Positions 10,989-21,200 of a DNA stretch of 64,000 bases are shown here, in pieces (within the stretch, counting starts at the first letter, position 1; each line of letters starts with the position of its first letter). The translations under genes and the position numbers were made by a program. The DNA comes from Allodiplogaster sudhausi. Its lineage: Eukaryota; Nematoda; Chromadorea; Rhabditida; Diplogasteridae. A model generated the notes under the pieces. It was not told where the DNA came from. It was given only the letters and a program-made list of their open reading frames with translations, and ran no database searches. Where the stretch lies: NCBI GenBank assembly GCA_945643635.1, contig CALZFC010000001.1, forward strand, positions 6,574,501-6,638,500, in the 5' to 3' direction.

Positions 10989-12574
10989 ATGAGTCGGACG
11001 TTCTCGACGTTCGACCACTCGCTGCTCCCCTTCTTGGAGGGCCTGAAGTTTAGAATGGCACGCTGCCAGCGTATGCTTGAAGCTCTACTACGCGACAACG
11101 CCATTGTGGTGCAGAACGAGCACATCCACCCGACCACGTCTTTACTTCGCGATCTCGAAGAGATGATCGCTGAAGCGCGAGGACTTTTACGGGAATCGTC
11201 GGGTTACGACAGAGACAGGCCATTTTGGGAGCACAGTTATCTCGAACTTGCCGCCAAGAATGCCGAAGGCGCGCTGAACAAGCTGCGTGCTCGTGACGTC
11301 GAAAGGCGTCGACTCGTTCTCTATGAGCAGCGCGATCTACTCGCACGTCTGCAGAATGGCGAGTCCTGGGGCTACAAGCGCGACTTGATCGACGTGAACG
11401 AAGCACTTGCCAAGCTCGCAGAAATTGGATGTCTCATGAATAGCGACGAAGACAAAATCCTCTGGAGCGCCACCCTCCGAAACGCCTCAAAGAAGCGGGA
11501 GGAGATCAAAATGGATCTCGTGCTTGGGATGACGAAGGAACTTTCGCGTCTGTTTGAAATCATTGCTGGTAAGCCTGGCATAGAGGTTCTACAACAGATT
11601 GATCGACAAGAGTTGACCAAACTGGTTGAAAAACACAACTTTATCATTCATCACTGGTCTCCTTCTGGACTTCCGACTGATTGGAAGGAAGTCAACCTCT
11701 ACTGGCTCAAGAATCAGCTCAACATTGCAATCTGCCAAGCCAGCGAGAGTGATGAAGAAGAGGAACAAGCTGGCCTGGCCGTCAATACTCAGCAGAACGA
11801 AAGTCCCCAGGCAATTCGGCGACAACAGCTGGTATTCGGCAAGCCAATCAATGTTAATAGAGAATTATCCTTATAAAGATAGAGAGAGACAGAGCGCACG
11901 ATAAACTGATAGAAATCCGATGAGTAATCTCCTTTAGTCATCCTACACTCCTGTGGACGATTGCAAGTTTCTTGAGAAGAAGATCGAAAAGCTCGAATCT
12001 GCACTGGCATGTCTGAGATCGAAGAGCAAGGGGGTCGACGAGCGAGGAAGAGGACAACAAGAAGGGAGAACAAAGGAGCGACAGCAGGTTAGAGAGTGAG
12101 AACAGAGTGAAAGAGTAGTTGGGATAAAGTAGATCTACAAGAATACACAAATATTTTATGTGTTTTATATGATAGTTAAAAGCCTTCTTTAGCAATCCCG
12201 CTGCTACATGCATCGACAATCGACTGGCTAAAACCAGCATCAACTAGTAAGTGAATGTATTCGTGTTCACCAGGTCCCTGATGGTTCAATGGACACGAAT
12301 GATCCCCGTCGGGTTCGGGTTACCGAGCTCGAGAATGCGATCGGCCGCGAGTTCATGCGCGTTGAAGAAGAGCGACGAGACGAGCAAGAACAAGACCAGA
12401 TTCGCCTGGTTAATGCTTTTTTTTATTAGGCGTTGGCATACGGGTACCTCTTATATTTCTACACTCAAATATTCTTGATTTATTTTATTTTCTATAACTT
12501 TTAATTGCTTTTCTTAGGCACGACTTCTGTTGGTCTACCGCAACAAGCTGCCTCTTCTCAGCAGAGAAAAATGA
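10989..12574 (+). CDS. Array unit 4, intact charged coiled-coil protein of unknown function
   Basis: Four exons (10989-11852, 11938-12087, 12274-12408, 12518-12574) join in phase 0 to give 401 aa. The ATG lies eight bases after the acceptor-like aatttttttcag. The N-terminus (MSRTFSTFDHSLLPF) differs from unit 2, but the core motifs are shared: VVQNEHIHP, GYKRDLIDVNEALAKL, LFEIIAGKPGIEVLQQI and RQELTKLVEKHNFI. Exon 2 carries FLEKKIEKLESALA and exon 3 VTELENAIGREFMRVEEER, both helix-forming. The last exon is ARLLLVYRNKLPLL followed by SREK and TGA, and differs from that of unit 2 through a small indel, so C-termini vary between paralogues. No known domain is recognised. No signal peptide or membrane segment is seen. 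Confidence 0.75.
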
Positions 12575-13400
12575 GTCTGACCCTTAATCAGATGTTCCTT
12601 CAATGGCTTCAACATGAAAAATTCTTTTATATGTATTTTGTTATACAATATTCATACATATATCTATTTGGAATGGCAATGAGCTATCGAAATTTTGTTT
12701 ACTCATCACCGTCGTTTTGAAATGTTCATTCTTTTTTATCTCTTTCAATTGAAATGCGTACTACAAAATTACACGTGATGGATGAGAAATGAATATCATT
12801 CATGTTCTGGTGGAAGTTTCATTGCTATTCCACACTCACAATGAGCCTTTTTTAAAGCAAATAAATACATGGATGTACATTAATATATATTCTATGGATG
12901 TTTTGAAGCAGGTTGTTGTAGACTGAAGCGAAAGTTTTGGCCAAGCGCATGAATGTTCACCCTTTACAAGTATGCATAGTATAGAGATCGGAGAGAAGAT
13001 TGTCGCAGAAATGCACATAGATGGTTCTAAATAGACCAAAAGCGATACAGATATAAAGAAAGTGAGTTAGGAGGATGTTTAGTTAGAGACAACCAGAGAG
13101 CTGGCTGATAATAGAGAGAGAGAAGTATGTAGGCTAGAAATATGAGAGGAACAAGAGGTGCAATGGCAGGCTGATTTTGAATAATAAAACAGCTGCTTCA
13201 TGCGATTTTTGCCGGAAACAACAACAAAAGCCCTTTTCATGTTGAGTAAACATTGCAAAAAGTAATCTACGATCGTACCTAGCTTATATGGTATTGAAGA
13301 ACAACATATTGCGTTATTGTGTTTTGTTGCCTTTCTCAACATCCGAAAATTTCATTGCCAAAGCAAGCGGATAATCTTTTGCCGAATAGATATATTCGAG
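12575..13400. other. Intergenic region between the array and the CAP cluster
   Basis: I see no gene. Positions 12700-12800 share a 3'-flank motif with units 2 and 3 (ATCACCGTCGT, then a GTGGATG-like stretch), marking the end of the last duplicated unit. Confidence 0.4.
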
Positions 13401-13408
13401 TATAAAAG
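13401..13408 (+). promoter_or_regulatory. TATA box of CAP copy A
   Basis: TATAAAAG preceded by ATTCGAG lies 78 bp before the ATG of CAP copy A. The same ATTCGAGTATAAAAGCC context precedes copy C, whereas minus-strand copy B has the mutated form GAATACAAG. Confidence 0.65.
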
Positions 13409-13485
13409 CCGCGTGCCGGAGGAGAGAAAATCAAGCAGAAGCTTGCTGAGATAAACTTTCCTCCACTCATCTCTTCACTCAAACG

Positions 13486-14626
13486 ATGTCTCCGCTCATC
13501 CTTCTCGCGCTCGTTGTGGCTGTCGGTTGGTTGACGCGAAAATTGAGGAAAACGGGAATATTTAACGGATAAATTTGTAAATAATAAATCTGTGAAATAA
13601 TTTCTACTTGAGAATCAGGCTGCGATGGCCTCTCCGACAGGGAAATCGATGGCTTTCTGAACGAGCACAACACTCTGCGTCGCACCATTTCGAATGGCGA
13701 ATTCTACGCCCAGGAAAAGCTCATGCCCGCGGCGTCCACTCCCATTCCCGATCTTGTGTGGAACTTGCATATTTTTGGGGTTATATGTATGTATATGCAT
13801 TTTTTTTAATACAGCAGCTGTAATTTGTACATTTGAAAACTGAAATTTCCCGAAAAACAGACAAGGGACTGCGCACTCGAGCAGAGCGCTCAAGAGTGGG
13901 CGGATGGCTGTGTCTTCGAGCACTCGAATCAGGCTGGCATCGGCGAGAACCTCTACAAGTCTTGGTCCTCCAATGACGTACGCAATTTGTATAATTTCTG
14001 TCTTTCTCTCACCCTCTTTCTCTCAATGTCATCCCATCTCTCCCTCACTCTCTTAGTCTCTAACTCTCCCTCTCCCGCTCTCTCACTCTCTATCACTATC
14101 CAGATCTCAATGGACGGCCAGGGTGAGGCTGCAACCAAGGCGTGGGCCCAGGAGTTCCAGGACTTCGGCTGGAAGGACGTCAACCTCACCAGGGAAGTGA
14201 TGAATTCGGGAGTCGGACACGCCACTTAGGTGGGTGTTCTTTTTTATTTTAGCTATAAATAGCATGATAACGAAGTCACTCGATTACTTTCCGACAGTTG
14301 CAACTGATAATTAGCTAAAGAAAATATTTAAAACAATTAATATATTAATAAAATAAACGTATTTCCTAGATGGCTGCCGCCCGCTCAACCAAAATTGGCT
14401 GCGGCATGCAGACTTGCGATAATGGCCACGAGGCACTCGTCGTCTGCCAATACACCGCAGCGTCAGTTGTCGACGGCACTCGGACGCACACTAAAATTAA
14501 CATTCAAATTTCTTATTCATTTGAGAGAAAAACAAACAGATATGGAATTATATTTTCTAGGTAATAAAAAAAGCACTTTTTAGTGGCAACATGCTCAGCC
14601 GCTACACGTACCCGCCCGAGCTCTGA
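13486..14626 (+). pseudogene. CAP (SCP/TAPS) copy A, nonsense mutation in exon 4
   Basis: Six exons fit the CAP-protein pattern: 13486-13525, 13613-13755, 13861-13977, 14104-14229, 14370-14461 and 14584-14626. Exon 1 encodes the start of a signal peptide (MSPLILLALVVAV). Exon 2 carries EIDGFLNEHNTLRR, exon 3 the NQAGIGENLY motif, exons 4-5 the GHAT/MAA.STKIGCG motif and exon 6 GNMLSRYTYPP. Exon 4 ends in TAG (14227-14229) where copies C and D have CAG, just inside the metal-site GHATQ motif. The TWDC motif of exon 3 reads TRDC. Nematode CAP proteins are secreted, about 200 aa, with roles in host contact or extracellular function. This copy would make a product truncated near residue 141. Confidence 0.8.
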
Positions 14627-14827
14627 GAAGGCAGCAATACACCGCAGTTTTTCTTAAAAGTGACAAGTGTGATTCATAATGTGCCTTATTTATTTATTTA
14701 CCAGTCACAATATCCTTCAGCCATCCTATCATCTGTCTGTCTTATAATTGGGCGGACTGCAATAACTAAGTATTCTTTGAATTATTCCAAACTTCAACGG
14801 TTTAAAGCATGTATATACATATGTAAC

Positions 14828-14965
14828 AGGGATGTATCGGAATAAAAATTTTCATAACGGAATTCGGTATTCGGAACGCCCATTTTACAACGGAATTAGG
14901 AAAGCCACCGTTCATAACGTAATTCGGATGAGAAAAAGTGCCGGAATTCGGTATGCAGAAATTCA
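14828..14965. mobile_element. Fragment of a CAGGGATGTATCGG repeat family
   Basis: The segment starts CAGGGATGTATCGGAAT and continues with TTCATAACGGAATTCGG and related GGAATTCGG repeats. The same pieces occur in reverse complement at 55775-55913. CAGGG termini resemble those of hAT elements. No matching right terminus or target duplication is seen here, so this is a truncated copy. Confidence 0.45.
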
Positions 14966-15205
14966 AGTTTCAATTGGTCAAATAGATTTTTCTTCCAATT
15001 CTTGCTCATTGTCAGTCTCAGGCACTTGAGACAAAAAGATTAGTGATCTTATTGTTTGGTCGTGCGCGCGGTTTTAGAGATTCGCAAAGTTTCGCAGAGG
15101 ATGCGACATCAATCTTGGAAGAAAACTGAAGAAAACATTTCAAAACATTTTTACTCACTTTTGTTCTCTCACAACCAGTTTTGCATATACCCATGGTAAA
15201 CTGGC

Positions 15206-15849
15206 ACAAGATTCAGCAGAAGGTATTTTTTTATATTTTCATTGTGAAATGAGTGCATTATAAAGCAAAACCCCTATTTTCAAATGCCTTCCGTGTGATA
15301 AGGAGATCTTTTATTCGCACAACTCATTCCCTAACTCTGATCAAATGAGTGGATGTCGCTTTCAGCTCTATGTGCACAAAATGAGAAAAATAAATCAATC
15401 AACTCTCTTCCTGAACGCGCGGATTCTTTGAAAAGGTTTGGTAATATTCCATTGGTGGCAATATATTACTGTCGCTATTAGAAATTTCCGGGAGTTTTGT
15501 TTAAAAAAAAACAATAGCTGTCAGACTGTTGGCATGGATACCTGTGATGTTTACCTTCATCATTCATTTGTGATAAAGCAGCTTGGCCATGGACATGAGC
15601 AGCGTCTCGAATTCTTGATGATGTCGAGGGCAACAGATACTTTGTCAAAGACTGAGGAGACTGGTTTCTTTTTCTCATATTGAGTTGAACGTGACAACCT
15701 ACAACCTCTCGTTTGATCAGAGTGAGGGAATGAGTTGTGCGAATAAAAGATCTCCTTATCCCATGGAAGGCGGTTCAAAACAGGGGTTTTGGCTTTATAC
15801 TGCACTGATTTCACAATGAAAATATGGTCACCTTTTGCTGAATCTTGTT
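15206..15849. repeat. Foldback element with about 140-bp arms
   Basis: The arm 15206-15345 (ATTCAGCAGAAGG, then TTTTCATTGTGAAAT, AAGGAGATCTTTTATTCGC and ACAACTCATTCCCT) returns in reverse complement at 15711-15849. The spacer of about 365 bp holds sequence repeated at 18540-18660. A single arm-like copy also lies at 53618-53714. No transposase frame is present. Confidence 0.65.
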
Positions 15850-16451
15850 ATCTTTCAAGAGGAGAGATCGATGTTTGATCTTCCGATGGAAATAAAAACT
15901 TATTCTAATGTGACAATTTTTTCATGCATACATACATGTATTTTATATCGAAATTGTAAGAGAGTATACATATTCCGGTTCTACTCACGTTTCGCTTCCA
16001 CAAACGGACAAACGCAAAGAGTGAGAGAAATATAAGCGGATCATCTTTTGAGTGAAGAAATGAGTTCGGAAAAGGATTTCGGCAAGCTTTACCGAATTTC
16101 TAAATGAACCAAAATCCTGCTTCAAAGTGTTGAAGAATTTCAAGATTGTTTGGAAGTTATCTGTCTCATTCCTCTCATTGTCTTCTTTAGCATTTCTTAT
16201 TATTTCATAAATTACACGCAGAATCTTCTAGACGCGCTGAAATGCTTGAAACCATTTCATAGACCTGTTTTGGAATACGATTATTCTCTTATTGCAAGAA
16301 ACATTTTCGCTTTCTTATTCAACGTGAGCGTATTTATTCATTCGGCATGATTTTAAGATGGACAAAGTGATAGGATGGCTGCAGAATTGTCATGGCTGGT
16401 AAACAAATAAGGCGTATCACGAATCACTTTTTTCCCAAAATTGTGCACTTC
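15850..16451. other. No gene seen between the foldback element and CAP fragment
   Basis: AT-rich DNA with short unconserved frames. Nothing resembling a CAP exon was found in this stretch on either strand. Confidence 0.4.
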
Positions 16452-16849
16452 TCAGAGTTTGGGCGGTATGTGTAGATGTTGAGCAATATGCCACTGGAAA
16501 AGAGGATTCTTTATATTTATATATATATCTAGATAATATAATTCGACAATGTTTTCTTCTATCTTGTGAATGAATAAGAAAATTTAATGTTAATTTTAGT
16601 GTGCGTTCAAGTGATGTCAATATCTAACTGAAGGGTGTATTGGCAAACGAGGACTGCCACTGTGCCGTTACCGCACTTCTGCATGCCTCAGCCAATCTTG
16701 GTTGAGCGGGCGGGAGCCATCTTTGAGTTTAAAAATGTTTTGAACAAAAAAGTCGAAAATCTTCAACATCTATCAACATGTGTGAACTTTTGTTATGCAA
16801 AAGTGGATACATGCAGAGAGGGCTTTTCTACTTCGCGCTCACGATGAAT

Positions 16850-17060
16850 GCCAGCAGTGTAGAGTCTTCGCACGGAGATGATGGAGGACGAGGGAAGCAG
16901 ATCTACAAATGGTGTTCATCTTGGATTTCCGCTGAAAAAAGTCTATTGCTGGTCGTAGTCTCACAAGATTCACAAAGAAAATTACCATTGACGGTCCCGG
17001 ATTGGTGCAAAACTCGGACGATTTCGTCAAGGAATTCAATGAGGCAATGAAGTCGTACTT
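16850..17060 (+). pseudogene. Possible decayed coding fragment inside CAP copy B
   Basis: A plus-strand stretch reads RFTKKITIDGPGLVQNS followed by DDFVKEFNEAM and then TGA. It has protein-like composition but upstream stops. No family is recognised. It lies within the DNA that separates exons 3 and 5 of CAP copy B. Confidence 0.25.
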
Positions 17061-17485
17061 TCTCTGATGTGTGTAACACAGATCAGAGTGGATTCGTAAA
17101 TCTGAGAACACTGGAATTCACTGGCGAGAAGAAGCGACTTGTGCAATCTGCGTCTTCCAGGACCCATTCCACCCCTAGACTCTTCGACTCTCTAGAAGAA
17201 TCACGCACACTAAAGTGAAGCGCATTCCTCCAGTCCATAAGGTACCTCCAGATAAATAACATCACATATGCCGATAAATGTAGAACATTTGTTTTTACTT
17301 TTTTTAAAGTTTGAATTAAAAAAAAGAATATATACATATGTATGTACATACAAATATGCATACATTCGTATAATTTAAATTTAAAGAATGGTTGCATTGT
17401 CAAAGTGCATTATCTTTCTGATAACGCTTGAAAAGCAAAAGATGTTCTTTAAAATTCAAAAATGCACTTATACAAAAACTGAAAA

Positions 17486-17560
17486 AAGTTGTACCGAAGG
17501 GGCATCGAACTCGCGCACAAAACTTTTCAGCTCGGCTCACTATCCACTAGGCCACAACTC
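17486..17560 (-). tRNA. tRNA-like sequence, probably a pseudo-tRNA or SINE head
   Basis: Read on the minus strand, the 75 bases contain an A-box-like TGGCCTAGTGG and a B-box-like GTTCGATGCC. A seven-base acceptor stem can form (GAGTTGT with ACAACTT, one wobble). The T-arm stem does not pair and extra bases lie between it and the acceptor stem, so a functional tRNA is unlikely. No CCA-independent identity or anticodon can be assigned safely. Confidence 0.3.
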
Positions 17561-18499
17561 GTTGATAAACCTCTTAAAACAGTTTTTAACAATGCTAGTT
17601 CACAAGCAGCAAAACTTTTATGAAACTTTAAAGGGTTCTAACTTTTTTTGTATATCGATTCAGCTGTTTATTTTTCGATTCCGCATCTTTTTATGACCTC
17701 CTTTAACGATGGACCAAAAACTATTAATTTTGGTTTCCAGGGTTTCTGACCATTCCCTGGTGAGTGCTGCTTATAATCACAGCCATTCGCCCACGTCTGC
17801 GCGCTCTGCTCGAGTGCGCAGTCCCAGGTCTGTTTGGCGGGAAATTTCAATTTTCAAATATACAGATTTCGGAGGCTCGTTAAAATATATCCGTGTATAT
17901 ACTAATACTAAAATATAATTAAAAGAATAAGATCAATAGAATAAACAATTTGCATACAAGATCGGGAATGGGAGTGGATGCTGCGGGCATGGGCGTTCCC
18001 TTGGATGTGAATTTGCCTTCCGAAATGGTGCGACGAAGCGTGTTGTGCTCATTCAGGAAGCCCGCAATCTCGGTGTCGGAGATGCCTCCGGGGCAGCCGG
18101 ATTCTAAAGTAGAAATCATTTTACGGATTTCTGATCTAGGGATATATCCGTTAAATATCTCGTTTTGCTCAAGCTGCCCTTCCGCCAACCGACAACCACA
18201 ACGAATGCGAGAAGGATGAGCGGAGACATCGCTTGAGTGAAGAGATGAGTGGAGGAGAAGTGGATCTCGGCAAGCTTCAGTTTGATTCTCTCTCCTCTGG
18301 CTCGCGGCTTGTATTCTCGAATTGGTAACTCTCCGGCAGAAAATGTTCCTTGAACGAGGACGATTTGACGTTGATATATTAGAGATGATGACAAAGGCAA
18401 CCAAGAGAAGAAGAAAACGATGGAGAAAGCGCAAATTTGCGTACAAGGAAAATAAATCATAGATTAATATTGTAATGTACACCAAAAACAAGAGGCCTT

Positions 18500-19000
18500 T
18501 TTCGTTGTTGCCAGCAATAAATCAAATGAAGCGAGTTTATTACTCTCAAACAGTTTATTACCGTCACTATTAGAGACGACATGGAATTTAGTTTAAAAAC
18601 ATTGTCAGTCTGAAGCTGAAGTTGTGTAGGCGGGCAGTCATATTTGGCTTCATCATTCATTTGCGATAAATCGTTGAATCGTTCGCCCAGGCTGTCTGCC
18701 TACTGTGTATTATGTAACATGTTTTCAATGAAACACGCTACATCATTGTTCTATAAACTTCAGTAACAACGCATTGTTCTTGTAGATATGTACATAGATA
18801 GCACAGGCCCATCCGGCCCCGCACTCGGTCGTCTTTCTCGTTCATCATCGACGCTGCTTCTGCAGTAAGAGTGGGCTGCGGCCATTTCGTAAGATCCCGC
18901 CAGGCGAAGAATCCTCAAAATCCCTCCCATCTTGGATCGGGAGGCTTTTGATAAACCTGTGCGAGAAAGATCTCGTGAAAGAATGAAAGTGGAGAGAAAC
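18500..19000. repeat. Repeat pair of the CAP cluster, first copy
   Basis: The segment with GTGTAGGCGGGCAGT, CTTCATCATTCATTTG, CATCATTGTTCTATAA and TCTTTCTCGTTC recurs in the same orientation at about 20740-21200 with scattered differences. It marks duplicated intergenic DNA upstream of CAP copies. Part of it is also found at 15460-15590. Confidence 0.65.
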
Positions 19001-19116
19001 TAATTGTAAGAAATAGAATGGTAAGCAGTGGAGAATAAAGTTAATCGCTATAGTTTTTTATTGAGCAGTTACAATTTAATGTATATATTTGAAAACTGAA
19101 TTTTCAATCCAAACAG

Positions 19117-20184
19117 ACCTGGGACTGCACACTCGAGGAGAGCGCGCAGAACAAGTCGGGAAGCTGCGAATCAGGGATGTCCAAAACCAGGCTCGGGCCC
19201 GGCCCGGCCCGCATACCCTATGGGCCGGGCCGGGCCCATAGGGTACGCGGGCCGGGCCGGGCCGGCCCTGCCTTCAAAATCTCGGCCCGGGCCCGGCCCG
19301 GGCCCGCCAAATTAGCAACGGGCCGGGCCGGGCCTATGTAAAAACGGGCCCGTCCCGGCCCGTAGGGTATGCGGGCCGGGCCGGGCCCATGGGGCATGCG
19401 GGCCGGGCCCGGGCCCCCCAAACCAGCAACGGGCCGGGCTCGGCTCGTATTGGACATCCCTGCTGCGAATTCATGCACTCGGGACCGGTTTACATTGGCG
19501 AGAACCTTTACGCTCCCGGGGTCTACAATAACGTACGTTCTTTTAAAGCTCTCTTAGAAACATTTTTAAAAAGTCATGGCTTGCTCGCAATCTCTTTCTC
19601 TCTCTTCTCTCTCGCACTCTCTTTCAGTCTTTCGCTCTCTCTTTCTCTCTCTTACACTTTAACCATCTCTCTCTCGCCAGAACTCTCTGACCGGCAAGGG
19701 AGCGGCTGCTAGCAAGGCGTGGGCCGCAGAGTTCCAGGTCTACGGCTGGAAGAGCGTCAACCTCACATTGGATGTCTGGGATAAAGTCGGGCACGCCACT
19801 CAGGTAGATTTTTTTGCTTTTGAGAAAAAAATACTCCGACTGTTCTCTGACAGTGTTAACTAATAATTCACAATAGAAGATTTAAGAAATGCAGAAAAAT
19901 CTTTTGACTTCTAAGATGGCTGCCGCCCGCTCAACCAAAATTGGCTGCGGCAAGCATACGCGCACATTCATGGGTGGATTAAGGGCATTCGTCGTCTGCC
20001 AATACAACCCTCAGTTAGATATTGACGTCACTTTAACGCAGACTAGAATTTACATGCAATTTTCTTATATATACACAAGAGATAACGAGAAAAAAGATAT
20101 GTAATTATATTATCTAGATTTAAAACAATCCTCTTTTCTAGGGGCAATGTGGAAAACAGCTACACGTACCAGCCCAAGCAATGA
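19117..20184 (+). pseudogene. CAP copy D, 5' half missing and exon 3 split by a transposon
   Basis: Only exons 3-6 are present: 19117-19532 (with insertion), 19681-19803, 19916-20013 and 20142-20184. Exon 3 begins TWDCTLEESAQ and, after the insertion, continues IGENLYAPG. Exon 4 has VGHATQ, exon 5 MAAARSTKIGCG and VVCQYNP, exon 6 GNVENSYTYQPKQ and TGA. No signal-peptide exon or exon 2 lies upstream before the divergent copy B. Apart from the insertion the four exons are open and in phase, and exon 3 without the element and one target duplicate is 117 bases, exactly as in copies A and C. The insertion is therefore recent relative to point decay. Confidence 0.8.
19164..19470. mobile_element. 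hAT-type MITE inserted in a CAP exon
   Basis: The element (19172-19462, 291 bp) has perfect 13-bp terminal inverted repeats, CAGGGATGTCCAA and TTGGACATCCCTG. It is flanked by an 8-bp direct duplication, CTGCGAAT (19164-19171 and 19463-19470). Eight-base target duplications with CAGGG ends are hallmarks of hAT transposons. The inside is extremely GC-rich, made of GGGCCGGGCCGG-type repeats and their complements, and would fold strongly. It has no transposase. The open Gly/Pro/Arg frame on its minus strand is a composition artefact. Confidence 0.9.
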
Positions 20185-20739
20185 GAAGGCTGCAGTACAA
20201 TGCACGTTTTTAGGGAAAATTTTGATTCGTGATGTGCCTTATTTATTTACCACCCATAGCAGTACATCCTTCAGACATCCTATCATTTTTTACCCCTTAA
20301 ACTTGTGCCGAATGCAATAAATCCCTTCATGTTGAATTCTTCCAAACTGACAAGAAAGTGTGTTGAAAACAATAGGCAATGGTTTCAAGCATTTCAGACC
20401 GTCTAGAAGATTATGTAAGAAGCAATGTTATAGAAGACAACAAAAGTAATGCAATCGATAAGATCCAAAACGTCTTTGAAATTTTCTTTTCGGTTAATTT
20501 TTCAATTTGATTTGATATGCATGTCCTATCAAAATACCGAAGCAAAATATAATTACGCATGCAAAAATAGAGAAAAAGAAATAAAGTATATTTTCAAAAA
20601 AAAGTTAAAACATCGATCTGCTGAAAATGACACTCATTTGATTGATAAGATCCTTGGAAGAAATTGCATATTCTGTCTTTGGTAATAATTTATAAGTGTT
20701 TGTTTTAGAAATGATTGGGAATGCAGTTCAATAAAGTTA
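20185..20739. other. No gene seen after CAP copy D
   Basis: AT-rich sequence with no CAP exon and no conserved frame. The start resembles the 3' flank of copy A (tgtgccttatttattta), consistent with a shared 3'UTR region. Confidence 0.4.
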
Positions 20740-21200
20740 CATTGTCCGCCAGAATATTATCATGTATTGTGTAGGCGGGCAGTATTTACCTTCATCATTC
20801 ATTTGTGATAAATCATTGAATCGTACGCCCAAACCGTCTGCTGTCTTCGCATTATGCAACATATTTTCAATGAAGTCGCCATATCATTGTTCTATAAGCT
20901 TCAGTAACAACCCATTCTTCATGTAAATACATAGAAAGATAATGCTGTAGCACAGCCCGTCCACCCCCGCACTCGAGCGTCTTTCTCGTTCGGCATCAAA
21001 GTTGCTTCTGGAGTAACGGTGGGGTGCGGCCATTTCGTAAGCTCTCGCCTGGCGTCCTCGAAAGAATCCTAGAAATCCATCCCATCTTGGATTCCTCGAC
21101 TATTTATTGAATATACGGATAAAAACTGCTTTAAACCGCTCGCAAATACAAAAAAAGCGTTGAGAAAGGCTTTTGGTGAACAAGTGAGAGAATGATCTCG
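20740..21200. repeat. Repeat pair of the CAP cluster, second copy
   Basis: This segment matches 18600-19000 in the same orientation, including GTGTAGGCGGGCAGT, CCCCGCACTCGAGCGTC and GGCCATTTCGTAAG. It supports block duplication during expansion of the CAP cluster. Confidence 0.6.

Larger units (their letters stand above)
16452..18229 (-). pseudogene. CAP copy B, minus strand, middle exons lost
   Basis: Exon 1 (18229-18190, signal peptide MSPLILLAFVVVV) and exon 2 (18103-17958, ESGCPGGISDTEIAGFLNEH) are intact. Exon 3 starts at 17829 with TWDCALEQSAQTWANGC but loses homology after about 30 codons and never reaches GENLY. Exon 4 is absent. Exon 5 is found at 16720-16629 with TGC changed to TGA (16690-16688), and exon 6 at 16493-16452 carries a one-base deletion (42 instead of 43 bases). 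The order and strand suggest these are parts of one copy whose middle was replaced by about 1 kb of unrelated DNA, but two separate fragments are possible. The TATA motif upstream is mutated. Confidence 0.7.

Noticed and set aside
14370..14564. Continuation of the CAP frame past TAAS into VVDGTRTHTKI
   Set aside because: The donor gtcagt after ACCGC joins in phase to the last exon to give the CAP C-terminus GN.L.RYTYPP, so the continuation is intron.
19218..19478. Minus-strand Gly/Pro/Ala/Arg frame of 86 residues
   Set aside because: It is wholly inside the GC-rich hAT MITE and reflects GGGCC repeats.
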